A stretch of DNA of 64,000 bases from assembly GCF_030056735.1 (NCBI RefSeq), contig NZ_JASHKN010000012.1, positions 124,001-188,000 of the forward strand. Reading direction: 5' to 3'. Origin of the DNA: Rhodococcus sp. IEGM 1409 (GTDB lineage Bacteria > Actinomycetota > Actinomycetes > Mycobacteriales > Mycobacteriaceae). The position numbers were made by a program, and so were the translations under genes. Below the pieces are notes generated by a model. The model saw only the letters and a program-made list of their open reading frames with translations, was not told the origin of the DNA and searched no databases. Below, piece by piece: positions 54,488-62,963 of this stretch; positions within the stretch are counted from its first letter, which is position 1, and every line of letters starts with the position of its first letter.

Positions 54488-55033
54488 ATGGCGGTATCGA
54501 TGAAGGCGACCAGTGTTCCGCGGTGGGGATCCGACTACTCGGCCGTCGATAACCTGGCAGCCGGCTCTGCCGTCACCCGCTACGTGCTCATCTCGGACAG
54601 CTCGGTCGGCCCACCGGCCATACTCGAGTTGATCGAGCGTGTGGCCCCTATCCCTCTTCGAACGTTGCGCGTCGACGACGTGGACGGATCGGGGCTCGGG
54701 ATGCTCGACGAACTGCTGTCCGATGCGCGCATCGGATGGCGGTTCGTCGTGGCGGGTTCCGAGCAGACTGTGGGCACCGTGCGAACTCGGTTGATCTCCG
54801 CGGGCGCGTTGCCCGCGGAGATTGCCGCGGTGATCAGCGACCACACGACTGATATCCGGGTGCGCGACGTGTTTTGCGCGCATTGCCATACGACGTCACG
54901 CTTGGTGCCGGTAGCCATCGGCGATCGGACACAGTGCGCGGGTTGTTCGGCCGAACTCACCGTCTACTACCACTTCTCCCGGCGCCACAGTGCGTACCTG
55001 GGATATCGCGCCGATGCGGAGGAACTGCCATGA
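54488..55033 (+). CDS. DmmA-like subunit of a dimethylamine monooxygenase-type system
   Basis: 181 residues. The N-terminal part is Ala/Leu rich; near the end CAHC and CAGC (about 138-162) form a zinc-ribbon-like Cys set. Small proteins of this kind accompany DUF3445 demethylases and their reductases. The start is uncertain: ATG at 54488 has no ribosome site, and ATG at 54500 is an alternative. Its stop overlaps the reductase start (ATGA). Confidence 0.72.
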   Translation: MAVSMKATSVPRWGSDYSAVDNLAAGSAVTRYVLISDSSVGPPAILELIERVAPIPLRTLRVDDVDGSGLGMLDELLSDARIGWRFVVAGSEQTVGTVRTRLISAGALPAEIAAVISDHTTDIRVRDVFCAHCHTTSRLVPVAIGDRTQCAGCSAELTVYYHFSRRHSAYLGYRADAEELP

Positions 55034-56007
55034 CCATGACCCTCGAGACAGTTGCAGGCGAGAACATCACAGGCGATCTGATTCTGACTGTCCGCGAAGC
55101 ACGGTTGTTGTGCTCGGGGATCCGCCAGATTGTGCTTGCGGATCCGGCGGGCCGCGCCCTGCCGTCATTCACCCCGGGCAGTCATATCGCGGTCAACTGG
55201 GTCGAGGGTCGCCGCAATTCCTACTCACTTACCGGTCCCTCGATCGAGCCTGACCACTATGCGATCTCGGTCCGGCTCGACGAGAACGGCCACGGCGGTT
55301 CACGCTGGGTTCACGGCCTCCATCCGGGGCAGCGAATCCGGGTGAGCCTTCCACGGAGTGCATTCGCACCCGTGCTCAACGCTCGGCATCACCTGCTGAT
55401 CGCGGGTGGAATCGGCGTCACACCGATACTGTCGCACGTCCGGGCCGCACTTGAATGGGGTCGTTCGTTCGAAGTGATCTATTCCTTCCGTGACCAGTTG
55501 GGGGCGCACGCCAACGAGCTGGCTACGCTCTGCGGCGACCGGATGATCACGGTATCGACGCCCGCCGAGCTCGCGAAGTGCCTGCTTGCCAAGCTGGCGG
55601 ATCAGCCACTCGGATCCCACGTCTACACCTGTGGTCCCGCACCGATGATCTCGGCAGTGGCCGAGTGGGCCCGCAATTGCGGCTGGCCGCCGGATCGGGT
55701 GCACGCGGAGGCCTTCGGAGCGGGCCCCCTACCCGAAGGAGCGCCCTTCGCCGTCAAACTCGGACGCACCGGAATGCTCGTTTCGGTGCCCTCGGGCACG
55801 AGCCTTCTCGAAGCCCTGCTGGACAAGGGAATCAACGTCCCGAACCTCTGCCGCCAAGGCGTGTGCGGCGAATGCCGGCTGAGCGTGCGCGGCGGCCGGA
55901 TCGAACACCGCGACCTGTTCCTCACCGATGAGGAGAAGGCAGCTGGAGATTCGATCATGCCGTGCGTATCACGTTCCGCAGGAGACAAATTGGAGATCGA
56001 GCTTTGA
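55030..56007 (+). CDS. Ferredoxin reductase-type electron-transfer protein, FMN/NAD and [2Fe-2S] (VanB-like)
   Basis: 325 residues in the order FMN/FAD domain (about 10-105, RRNSYSLTG), NAD domain (HHLLIAGGIGVTPILSH; YTCGPAPM), and a C-terminal plant-type ferredoxin domain with LCRQGVCGECRLSV and a late Cys (MPCVSRSAGD). This PDR/VanB arrangement passes electrons from NAD(P)H to an oxygenase. Its partner here is probably the DUF3445 protein. ATGA overlap at 55030-55033; its stop overlaps the next gene's TTG. Confidence 0.9.
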   Translation: MTMTLETVAGENITGDLILTVREARLLCSGIRQIVLADPAGRALPSFTPGSHIAVNWVEGRRNSYSLTGPSIEPDHYAISVRLDENGHGGSRWVHGLHPGQRIRVSLPRSAFAPVLNARHHLLIAGGIGVTPILSHVRAALEWGRSFEVIYSFRDQLGAHANELATLCGDRMITVSTPAELAKCLLAKLADQPLGSHVYTCGPAPMISAVAEWARNCGWPPDRVHAEAFGAGPLPEGAPFAVKLGRTGMLVSVPSGTSLLEALLDKGINVPNLCRQGVCGECRLSVRGGRIEHRDLFLTDEEKAAGDSIMPCVSRSAGDKLEIEL

Positions 56008-57002
56008 CATCCATCGACGCGCGTGCCGACCACATCGCACACTTTCCGTTCCCCTTCCCCCGCGACCAGTACCGCTACAGCACCAACGTCGAGCCGGCCG
56101 GAAACTCCACTGAGACCGCGGCCGGAAGCTGGGGTGAGAACCGCATCGCCATCGATGCCCACTACCACCGAGAGCTTTCCGAGCGCGCGCAGATCCTGGC
56201 CGAGGACTCGTCGCGGCACCAGTGTCTGCCCCACATGGTCCCCGCTGCCTGGGACGCGATGCTCACCCTGATGCGCACCCTCGCCGACGAATACCCCGAC
56301 ACCATGACTCTCGAAAAACGCTGCGACGAGTGGTTGTGGAAGAACGACATCCTCGGGATCGAACACAGCTTCGTGTTTGGTGACCTCGACACGTTGCCTG
56401 CGCCGCCGCTGGCATACATCTGCGGCCAAATCCAGGAGGACGTCGTGCTCCTCGATCAGCGTGAGGGCGCGTTGTGGGGCGACGCCGGACTGGTGACGTT
56501 CGCGGCAGACTGGTCTTTCGGATTCGACGTGGGTATGAGCTTCCTCGAGATCCACGGCCCCGTCCCACGGGTTCACAGCGAGAAAATAATCACCCGCGCA
56601 CACAACTTCCTGATGCGACTCGGGCCCGGCCAAAGTTACCGGCGCACCAATTGGACGCTGAACGTAGACGGCAAACTCGACACGTCGACCGAGACCTATC
56701 CTGTGTGGGGGAAGGACCGACGCACCCTCGCCGACGGTCCGCTCGCCGAGGTTGGGGATCGTCTTTTCCTCAGAACCGAAGTGCAGCATCTGATCAGGCT
56801 CCCTCACTCCGGCGCCGTCATGTTCCTGATTCGGACGTATCTGCTCTCGTTCCGAGACGTAGCCTCCGTTCCGGAATGGGGAGCGCGGCTGTACAAGGTT
56901 CTGGAGGATCTTCCGGTGGATATGGCCGAATACAAGGGTATCAACCGAATCCGTGAACCCGGCATGAAATGGCTTCTGACACATGGGGGTGTCGAGACAT
57001 GA
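56004..57002 (+). CDS. DUF3445 haem-dependent oxidative N-demethylase
   Basis: 332 residues. The segments WSFGFDVGMSFLEIHGPVP and SYRRTNWTLN are the conserved features I associate with DUF3445 haem oxidative N-demethylases. Such enzymes remove a methyl group from dimethylamine or related secondary amines and release formaldehyde. The start is a TTG at 56004 whose TTGA overlaps the upstream stop; the first ATG lies far inside the upstream gene and is rejected. Assignment to dimethylamine versus another N-methyl compound is not possible from sequence. Confidence 0.82.
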   Translation: MTSIDARADHIAHFPFPFPRDQYRYSTNVEPAGNSTETAAGSWGENRIAIDAHYHRELSERAQILAEDSSRHQCLPHMVPAAWDAMLTLMRTLADEYPDTMTLEKRCDEWLWKNDILGIEHSFVFGDLDTLPAPPLAYICGQIQEDVVLLDQREGALWGDAGLVTFAADWSFGFDVGMSFLEIHGPVPRVHSEKIITRAHNFLMRLGPGQSYRRTNWTLNVDGKLDTSTETYPVWGKDRRTLADGPLAEVGDRLFLRTEVQHLIRLPHSGAVMFLIRTYLLSFRDVASVPEWGARLYKVLEDLPVDMAEYKGINRIREPGMKWLLTHGGVET

Positions 57003-57571
57003 CGCTGACCGACAGGCAACTCCGGCGGGCGGCGCCCCGGAGCGATCAGTCACTCGACCTCGCACGCGCAACGGTCTCCGTGATCGCCCGCAGTGGCTTG
57101 CGCGGTCTGACCATCGCAGCCGTCGCCGTGGAGGCCGGAACCGACGAGGAAGTTCTTCGTAGCTTCGGATCAACCGATGCCCTCGTCGACGTCGCCCTCC
57201 GCTACGCGCTCGACAAGAGCGCGAGCATCTTCGCCGACATCACGCCACGCTCGTCGCTCGACAACTTCGTCGAGCACCTCACCGACCTCGTCGCCCGAGA
57301 CCCCGACCTTCAGGTCTTCCAGTACGAGCTGATGCTCGAATCCCGGCGGACGCCGCGACTCGATCCGCACGTGAAACTGCTGTACGCCACCTACCTCGAG
57401 GCGACTTCCCAGGCGCTGACCCGTCTGGGCATCACCGCTGACGAAGATCTGACCTTGCTGGTCTACTCGGCCATCGAAGGATTCATCATGCACCAACTCG
57501 TCGCCAAGGATCGCCTGGCCACGGAGCGCGCGATCGAACGCCTACGCCGAATCCTCTCCACCACAAGATAA
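56999..57571 (+). CDS. TetR-family regulator of the demethylase operon
   Basis: 190 residues. An N-terminal helix-turn-helix (about 15-60, ATVSVIARSGLRGLTIAAVA) and a helical ligand domain are seen. The recognition helix differs from usual TetR sequences. The ATG overlaps the demethylase stop (ATGA), so the repressor is made with the enzymes. It may bind the 53814-53852 dyad (inference). Confidence 0.8.
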   Translation: MTLTDRQLRRAAPRSDQSLDLARATVSVIARSGLRGLTIAAVAVEAGTDEEVLRSFGSTDALVDVALRYALDKSASIFADITPRSSLDNFVEHLTDLVARDPDLQVFQYELMLESRRTPRLDPHVKLLYATYLEATSQALTRLGITADEDLTLLVYSAIEGFIMHQLVAKDRLATERAIERLRRILSTTR

Positions 57572-57631
57572 TTCGTGTAACGGCATCGATCCGGATATCG
57601 CGTCGTACGTACACGTCCGGCACTCCAGGCT

Positions 57632-58225
57632 TCATTGGCGATCGAGGATTTCAGCCTTCAAGATCAACGCGTGCCCGGACATCGTGACAGCTCCCCGCTC
57701 TACCAGCAGGCAATCACCCGGCCCGGCGGTCCCGAGGTCCGTCGATAACCGCCCGTCGAGGACCAGCATGAGTACTGCCACTCGTTCGGCGGCATTCAGC
57801 TCGAAGAGAAGGTCGATATCCATGATCTCGACAGCCGCCGCAGTGCTCGACCGCTCAACCATCACGTTGAACGCCTCCGTCGGCCCGGCCGCAATACAAT
57901 CGGGTCCACTTTCTCCGGCGAAGGATGTCGGGCTCAGTCGCGGTATCACGGTCGGGGAAGCGTCGAAGTCGAGTGACACCGGGTACGGGCCGATCACGGT
58001 AAATATCCGATCCACTCCGAAAAACGATGAAAACGTCGAATTCGCTTCGAGCGAAGCAACACTGAACCGCCACCGGGAGTCAGCACCGGTCGCGATCTCC
58101 GCGGTGCTCCCCAGCCCGTTTGCCCACCGGGTGATCCGGCGATCCGCGCAGGGGATGATGCGCGCAGTTCGATCCGCAAGCAAGGTTTCTCCCTCAATTA
58201 TCGTGCCTACTGTTGAGATACTCAT
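57632..58225 (-). CDS. HutD/Ves-family cupin protein
   Basis: 197 residues. RRITRWANGLGSTAEIATGADSRWRFSVASL is the HutD/Ves core with a double-stranded beta-helix. HutD limits histidine-use in other bacteria; here no hut genes are present. It is convergent with the TetR gene and divergent from amt. A small-molecule sensor role in nitrogen supply is only a guess. Confidence 0.78.
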   Translation of the reverse strand: MSISTVGTIIEGETLLADRTARIIPCADRRITRWANGLGSTAEIATGADSRWRFSVASLEANSTFSSFFGVDRIFTVIGPYPVSLDFDASPTVIPRLSPTSFAGESGPDCIAAGPTEAFNVMVERSSTAAAVEIMDIDLLFELNAAERVAVLMLVLDGRLSTDLGTAGPGDCLLVERGAVTMSGHALILKAEILDRQ

Positions 58226-58416
58226 TCAACTGTTGTTACGCAGTAGGTTGCACTTGATCTTCCGATCTGCCCGGAATGTAATCGGTGCTAGTTAACCTAT
58301 TTGTGACCGAGACGCCCGCTTTTGCAACCTAATCTTTGGTTTACTCATGCTACATAGCGATTCCCAATGGCGAACAATCCTGTGTCACGCCACACTCCAC
58401 CGAAGGGGACGACCTT

Positions 58417-59772
58417 ATGAATGAAGCAGTCGCTGCAGCCGACACCGCCTGGATTCTGGCGGCTTTCATGGCCGTGAGCCTCATGGTGCCGGGACTAGCC
58501 ATGTTCTACGGCGGAATGGTCAGCGCCCGCAACACATTGAACATGGCCATGATGACGTTCGGCGCTTTCGCGGTAGTCGGGGTGCTGTGGATCCTGTTCG
58601 GTTACTCCGCAGTCCTCGGCAATTCCCTCGGCGGGGCTGGTCTTCTCGGTGATCCCCTCGAGTTCTTCGGCTCGAGCTCGCTCCTGCAGGCGTCGACCGA
58701 ACCCGGATTGCCACCCGCACTGATTTCGGGATTCCAGTTGCTGTTCGCGGCAATCACAGTCGCCCTCATCTCCGGCGCGCTGGCCGACCGGATGAAGTTC
58801 GGCGCCTGGATGGCGTTCGCCGGCCTGTGGGCCACGTTTGTCTACTTCCCCATCGCACACTGGGTTTTCGCGTTCGACTCCGAGGACGGCTCCGTAACCG
58901 GTGGATGGATAGCAAACACTCTCGGCGCCATCGACTTTGCGGGCGGCACCGCAGTCCACATCAACGCTGGCGTCGCGGCTCTCGCTCTCGTGTTGGTGCT
59001 CGGCACCCGCAAGACATTTCCCGCCGCGCCCCGGCCGCACAGCCTTCCGCTGACGATGCTCGGAGCCGGCATCCTGATGTTCGGTTGGTTCGGGTTCAAC
59101 GGCGGATCCGCCCTGTCCGCCGGCCTCAGCGCTTCCGTCGTCATTCTCAACACCGTCGCGGCAGCCTGCGCCGGAATCTGCGCCTGGCTGATAATGGAGA
59201 AATTGCGCGAAGGTCGCGCCACCTCATTGGGTGCTGCGTCCGGTCTGATCGCGGCGCTCGTCGCGATCACCCCGGCATGTGGCGCGGTCTCCCCCCTCGG
59301 CGCGCTGGCGATCGGAGCAATCGCGGGCGCAGTGTGTTGCCTGGCGGTATCGGTGAAATACCGACTCGGATATGACGATGCACTCGACGTGGTGGGAGTT
59401 CACCTCGTCGGCGGTGTCTTGGGTACGGTCCTGATCGGCTTCATCGCAGACCCGGCGGCACCCAGCGGTGCGGCAGGACTTCTCTACGGTGGCGGCTTCG
59501 ATATTCTCTGGCGCCAATGTGTGGCTGTGGCAGCAGTTCTCGCATACTGCTTCATCGTGACAGCGATAATCGCCTTGGTGTTGAAGAAGGTGATGGGAAT
59601 TCGGGCCGATCGCGACAGTGAGTACGACGGACTCGACGTTTCCGTCCACGGGGAAACGGCATACGTCCTCGACTCCGCGCCCTTCACAGGGCATACCCAC
59701 GACGCCTCCGACGCGGTCCTGGGAGCCGAGCGAATCACAAATAGTGCGGCGGAAAATACGGCGAAAGCCTGA
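58417..59772 (+). CDS. amt: Ammonium transporter (Amt)
   Basis: 451 residues with 11 membrane helices. MVPGLAMFYGGMVSARN, GALADRMKFGAWMAF, HWVFAFDSEDGSV, DFAGGTAVHINAGVAAL and HLVGGVLGTVLIGF carry the conserved residues, including the twin His (HxN...DVVGVHLVGG). A long C-terminal tail is acidic. It moves ammonium or methylammonium. The ATG at 58417 follows GAAGGGGA. No glnK/glnD genes follow, unlike the main actinobacterial amt operon, so this looks like a pathway-specific copy. Confidence 0.93.
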   Translation: MNEAVAAADTAWILAAFMAVSLMVPGLAMFYGGMVSARNTLNMAMMTFGAFAVVGVLWILFGYSAVLGNSLGGAGLLGDPLEFFGSSSLLQASTEPGLPPALISGFQLLFAAITVALISGALADRMKFGAWMAFAGLWATFVYFPIAHWVFAFDSEDGSVTGGWIANTLGAIDFAGGTAVHINAGVAALALVLVLGTRKTFPAAPRPHSLPLTMLGAGILMFGWFGFNGGSALSAGLSASVVILNTVAAACAGICAWLIMEKLREGRATSLGAASGLIAALVAITPACGAVSPLGALAIGAIAGAVCCLAVSVKYRLGYDDALDVVGVHLVGGVLGTVLIGFIADPAAPSGAAGLLYGGGFDILWRQCVAVAAVLAYCFIVTAIIALVLKKVMGIRADRDSEYDGLDVSVHGETAYVLDSAPFTGHTHDASDAVLGAERITNSAAENTAKA

Positions 59773-59791
59773 TACCTACAATCGACAACAG

Positions 59792-59834
59792 CAGTGGCCT
59801 TCCCCGCGGCAATCCGCCCAGGGCAGGGCCACTG
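59792..59834. terminator. Terminator hairpin between amt and the XRE gene
   Basis: CAGTGGCC (59792-59799) pairs with GGCCACTG (59827-59834). It is 19 bases after amt and precedes the end of the leftward regulator gene. Confidence 0.65.
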
Positions 59835-59837
59835 TCG

Positions 59838-60512
59838 TCATTCTTCGTGATGGTCGGGATAAGCCGTAACGGCGAGGAATCGGATGGGCAGCCGAACCAG
59901 ATCATTGGGACCGTGCAGCCCTTCACCATCAAGCAACAGTGAATCACCGGGTCGCAGTGTGTATTCCGCTTCACCGTGCCCGTAGACCATCACTCCTTCG
60001 AGCATGTAGAGCAATTCGGTGCCGGCGTGCTGAAACAAGGGAAACGTCTCGCTGGCGTCGGTGAGCGTGACCAGAACCGGCTCGAGTCTCTTGTGCTGCC
60101 CCCGGAGGGCGCCGAGAAGTTCGTAGTGGTGGCCCACCCGGGTTCCCCGCCCGACAATGACGGCGCCATGACCCGATTCGACGTACACGGCATCGCGGGC
60201 GGTATCCGCGCCGCGGAACAACGAAGTCACGGGCACGTCGAGTCCGGCTGCCAACCGCGCCAGCGTGGAAAGACTGCACGAGGTCTGCGAGTTCTCGATC
60301 TTCGACAGCATCGCCTTCGAGATGCCGACCTTCGTTGCCATGTCCCCAACGGAGAGGCCACTGGCCTTGCGTAGAGCACGGACCTGCTTCGCGATCACCT
60401 TCTCGAGGTCTTGCCCCGTAGGCGTATCGGAGGGCACCTCGCGCTCGACAGGCGCCGGGTCGCCGGTATCACGATGAACTGAGGAGGAACTTGATCGATT
60501 CGGCACCTGCAC
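59838..60512 (-). CDS. XRE-family regulator with cupin domain
   Basis: 224 residues. A helix-turn-helix (about 39-95: RALRKASGLSVGDMATKVGIS then MLSKIENSQTSCSLSTLARLA) is joined to a C-terminal cupin (about 145-215: FQHAGTELLYMLEGVMVYG and LRPGDSLLLDGEG). Proteins of this design (PuuR type) control polyamine and amine catabolism. Here it probably controls part of the amine island. The start at 60512 (MQVPNRSSS) is uncertain within 30 poorly conserved residues. Confidence 0.85.
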   Translation of the reverse strand: MQVPNRSSSSSVHRDTGDPAPVEREVPSDTPTGQDLEKVIAKQVRALRKASGLSVGDMATKVGISKAMLSKIENSQTSCSLSTLARLAAGLDVPVTSLFRGADTARDAVYVESGHGAVIVGRGTRVGHHYELLGALRGQHKRLEPVLVTLTDASETFPLFQHAGTELLYMLEGVMVYGHGEAEYTLRPGDSLLLDGEGLHGPNDLVRLPIRFLAVTAYPDHHEE

Positions 60513-60602
60513 ATGCTATCAACGGGTTTACTGACAGGAAACAGGAAATGCAGCCTGTGTCGAATCGTTCAGGTTCGGATCATACAACCGGATTGAGTAC
60601 CG

Positions 60603-61844
60603 CTAGTGATTGCCGAACAGAACCGCTGCCATCAACTGTTGGACCTTGGCCATGCCACCAGGTTCAGGATCGAACCCGATGAGCCGCCCCACATCCGGGA
60701 CGACGTTCAGAGCGGCATGAACAACAAATTCGGCTTCCACAGCTGAGAGTTCGGGCCGAACATCGAGGAGCAAGCTCGCCCATTCGGCCACGTGGAGTTT
60801 TTGCCGATTCCGGAGGTCGCTTCGATGGCTGGGCAGCAGGTTGCTCATCTCCGAGAAGTAGACGGACATCAGCTCATGCTGGACGAAGGACAGATTTACG
60901 TACATGGACGACAAAGCGCGGAGAGCGGCGGCGGCCGAGGGCTCCGCCTCCAACACTGCAGCCGTCGCGAGGTCCAGCCGATCTGCTGCACGGTAGAACA
61001 GCGCAGCAAGGAGGTCCGCCTTACTCGGAAAGAACCGGTACATACCCGACGCATTGAACCCTGCTGCCGCGGCAATCTCCTCAATACTCACATCGTGGTA
61101 GCCGCGAGAGTTGAAGAGTCGCATGGCTTCATGCAGGAGAAGCTCCCTCTTGTTGGTTGTTACCAACTGCGGAGATGACAACCGGACTGGCAGTTCGGTC
61201 GGGGAAGCCAAGGTGACACGGTCAAGCGAGAGACACGCATCCAGAAGGAGTCTTTCCATTCGTCGTTGAGGCAACACTCGACTGTGCGCTGTAATACTTC
61301 CGATTGCACTGAGCATCGCGGCAACGACAATTACCTTGTCCCGCATATCCAGCGGAGGCTCAACAGGCGAAAGATTACGTGCAACTTGACGATTAACCGC
61401 TCGGGACTGTTCACCAATCACAGCGCGATCTTCCGGGCCTAGGAAACGACCCTCCCACCGATAGATTCCGGCGGTGCGCCTGTTCCGAATCGTCGTTCGA
61501 ATTACAGCCAACAGGTCTGCCTGCAACCGATCACGTTCAGTTGCATCGGGGTTGAACTCCACCGAATCAAGAGCGCCCTCCAGTTCCTCGGTCAATGCCA
61601 GAGCTGAATGAAGAAACAGCGCATACTTGTTCGGGAAGTGACGATACAGAGCGGAGCCCGAGATTCCGACAGACGACGCGATCTCTTCGACGCTCACCGC
61701 GTGATACCCGCGTTCACTGAACGCAATTGCCGCGGCGGACGCAATCTGCGCCTTGCGATCCTTCGGGCGCTTCCGAATGGCAACCTGCCTCGGTCGCACG
61801 TCGACATCTGTCGACGACGAGGTGCATCCCTCTCCTTGGTTCAC
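60603..61844 (-). CDS. mce3R: Tandem TetR regulator, Mce3R-like
   Basis: 413 residues made of two TetR modules. DNA-binding domains lie at about 29-78 (AAIAFSERGYHAVSVEEIAS) and 231-280 (AMRLFNSRGYHDVSIEEIAA), each followed by a helical ligand domain. Mce3R of M. tuberculosis has the same double form and represses the mce3 operon beside it. This gene is divergent from a yrbE pair and mceA. Palindromes at 61871-61885 and 62049-62076 are candidate targets. Confidence 0.88.
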   Translation of the reverse strand: MNQGEGCTSSSTDVDVRPRQVAIRKRPKDRKAQIASAAAIAFSERGYHAVSVEEIASSVGISGSALYRHFPNKYALFLHSALALTEELEGALDSVEFNPDATERDRLQADLLAVIRTTIRNRRTAGIYRWEGRFLGPEDRAVIGEQSRAVNRQVARNLSPVEPPLDMRDKVIVVAAMLSAIGSITAHSRVLPQRRMERLLLDACLSLDRVTLASPTELPVRLSSPQLVTTNKRELLLHEAMRLFNSRGYHDVSIEEIAAAAGFNASGMYRFFPSKADLLAALFYRAADRLDLATAAVLEAEPSAAAALRALSSMYVNLSFVQHELMSVYFSEMSNLLPSHRSDLRNRQKLHVAEWASLLLDVRPELSAVEAEFVVHAALNVVPDVGRLIGFDPEPGGMAKVQQLMAAVLFGNH

Positions 61845-61870
61845 CGTCTACTCCTACCCTCCCGCCGAAA

Positions 61871-61885
61871 GATTCTATGAGAATC
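61871..61885. promoter_or_regulatory. Palindrome next to mce3R-like start
   Basis: GATTCTATGAGAATC has six-base perfect arms around ATG, 26 bases upstream of the mce3R-like gene. It may be a site for autoregulation. Confidence 0.5.
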
Positions 61886-62048
61886 AGCTTAAGCATGAGA
61901 GCGAGTTGGCATACCCACTTTTCGCGGACCTGGCTCGCAGATTCACATACTCCCAGGTAGGTGCAATGCCGAATACGCTGCCACCGAAAACTAGCGGCAG
62001 GTGCCGTTCGTCCGCAATCAGAATATCGGTTCACATAATGCTTGCCGG

Positions 62049-62076
62049 ACACATATATGTGTGAGATGCTTCACAC
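62049..62076. promoter_or_regulatory. Overlapping palindromes before the second mce operon
   Basis: ACACATATATGTGT (62049-62062) is a perfect 14-base palindrome. It overlaps GTGTGA-GATGCT-TCACAC (62059-62076), which has six-base arms. They lie 77 to 104 bases upstream of the first yrbE gene and are candidate operators for the tandem TetR regulator. Confidence 0.55.
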
Positions 62077-62153
62077 GCAGTTTGCTCGACCGACAGTTCC
62101 CGGACTGTTCGACGACCTCCTGAACAACGTTGATCTGCAAAGGAATCCCATAG

Positions 62154-62963
62154 ATGACGTACGAACTACCTGCGCCGAAAGGCCCGGTCAAGGACGTAGC
62201 GTTACAGGGTGGCTACCTGATCGGCTTCTCAGTTCAGGCCCTGTTCAGCTTGTTCACTGCCATTTTCCGTAGGCGACTCTCGCTACACGAAACCATTGCC
62301 CAGACGCTGTTCATCAGCAAGGTCAGCACAGGCCCGTCACTGCTACTCATGATGCCGATCGGCGTCTTTATCGCGGTGTCGGTCGGTGAGCTCGCCAGCC
62401 GTATCGGCGCAGGAGGATATTCCGGCGCAGTGGTTGCGTTCATCATCGTGGGGCAGGCAGCCGCACTGGTCTGCGCGTTGATGATGGCGGGCGTCGCCGG
62501 ATCTGCAATCTGCACCGATCTGGGTTCACGGAAGATCCGCGAAGAGATCGATGCCATGGAAGTGATGGGGCTCGACGTCATCGAACGGCTGGTCGCACCA
62601 CGACTCCTTGCGGCGGTGATCGTCTCGCTCGCTCTGTGCTCGATAGTCACGTTCGGCGGCGTTATGGCCTGCTACCTCTACCACATCTACGTTCAGCACA
62701 TGCCAGCTGGAACTTTCATGGCCACCTTCAGCCAGTACGGTCGATCTGCCGATTTTGTCATGGCACTCGTCAAATCCGCGATCTTCGGTCTGACCTCGAC
62801 GTTGGTTGCGACCTTCAAAGGTTTGCACGCCAAGGGCGGTCCGCGAGGAGTGGCCGACGCGGTCAATGAAGCAGTTGTCATGGCATTTGCACTCGTCTTC
62901 ATTGCCAATACAGTGTTGTCCGCGCTCTACACGGTGATCGTCCCTGCAGTGGGTGAATTCTGA
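62154..62963 (+). CDS. yrbE3A: YrbE-A, MlaE-family permease of a second Mce system
   Basis: 269 residues, MlaE fold. The coupling region ICTDLGSRKIREEIDAMEVMG and the KGLHAKGGPRGVADAVNEAVV segment are typical. The start MTYELPAPKGPVKD at 62154 has AAGGA nine bases upstream. First of an operon that continues to yrbE-B and mceA. The mce3-type label rests on the adjacent tandem TetR gene. Confidence 0.85.
   Translation: MTYELPAPKGPVKDVALQGGYLIGFSVQALFSLFTAIFRRRLSLHETIAQTLFISKVSTGPSLLLMMPIGVFIAVSVGELASRIGAGGYSGAVVAFIIVGQAAALVCALMMAGVAGSAICTDLGSRKIREEIDAMEVMGLDVIERLVAPRLLAAVIVSLALCSIVTFGGVMACYLYHIYVQHMPAGTFMATFSQYGRSADFVMALVKSAIFGLTSTLVATFKGLHAKGGPRGVADAVNEAVVMAFALVFIANTVLSALYTVIVPAVGEF

Larger units (their letters stand above)
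61845..62153. other. 309-base divergent control region of mce3R-like and the second mce operon
   Basis: No gene is seen. It contains three dyads (61871-61885; 62049-62062; 62059-62076) and the ribosome site AAAGGA (62138-62143) for the first yrbE gene. There is no KstR-type box, so regulation differs from mce4. Confidence 0.65.

Noticed and set aside
58226-58416. Possible GlnR-type site before amt (GTTAC at six bases from GGTTG)
   Set aside because: The second half does not match the G-N-AAC half-site; only chance similarity is seen.
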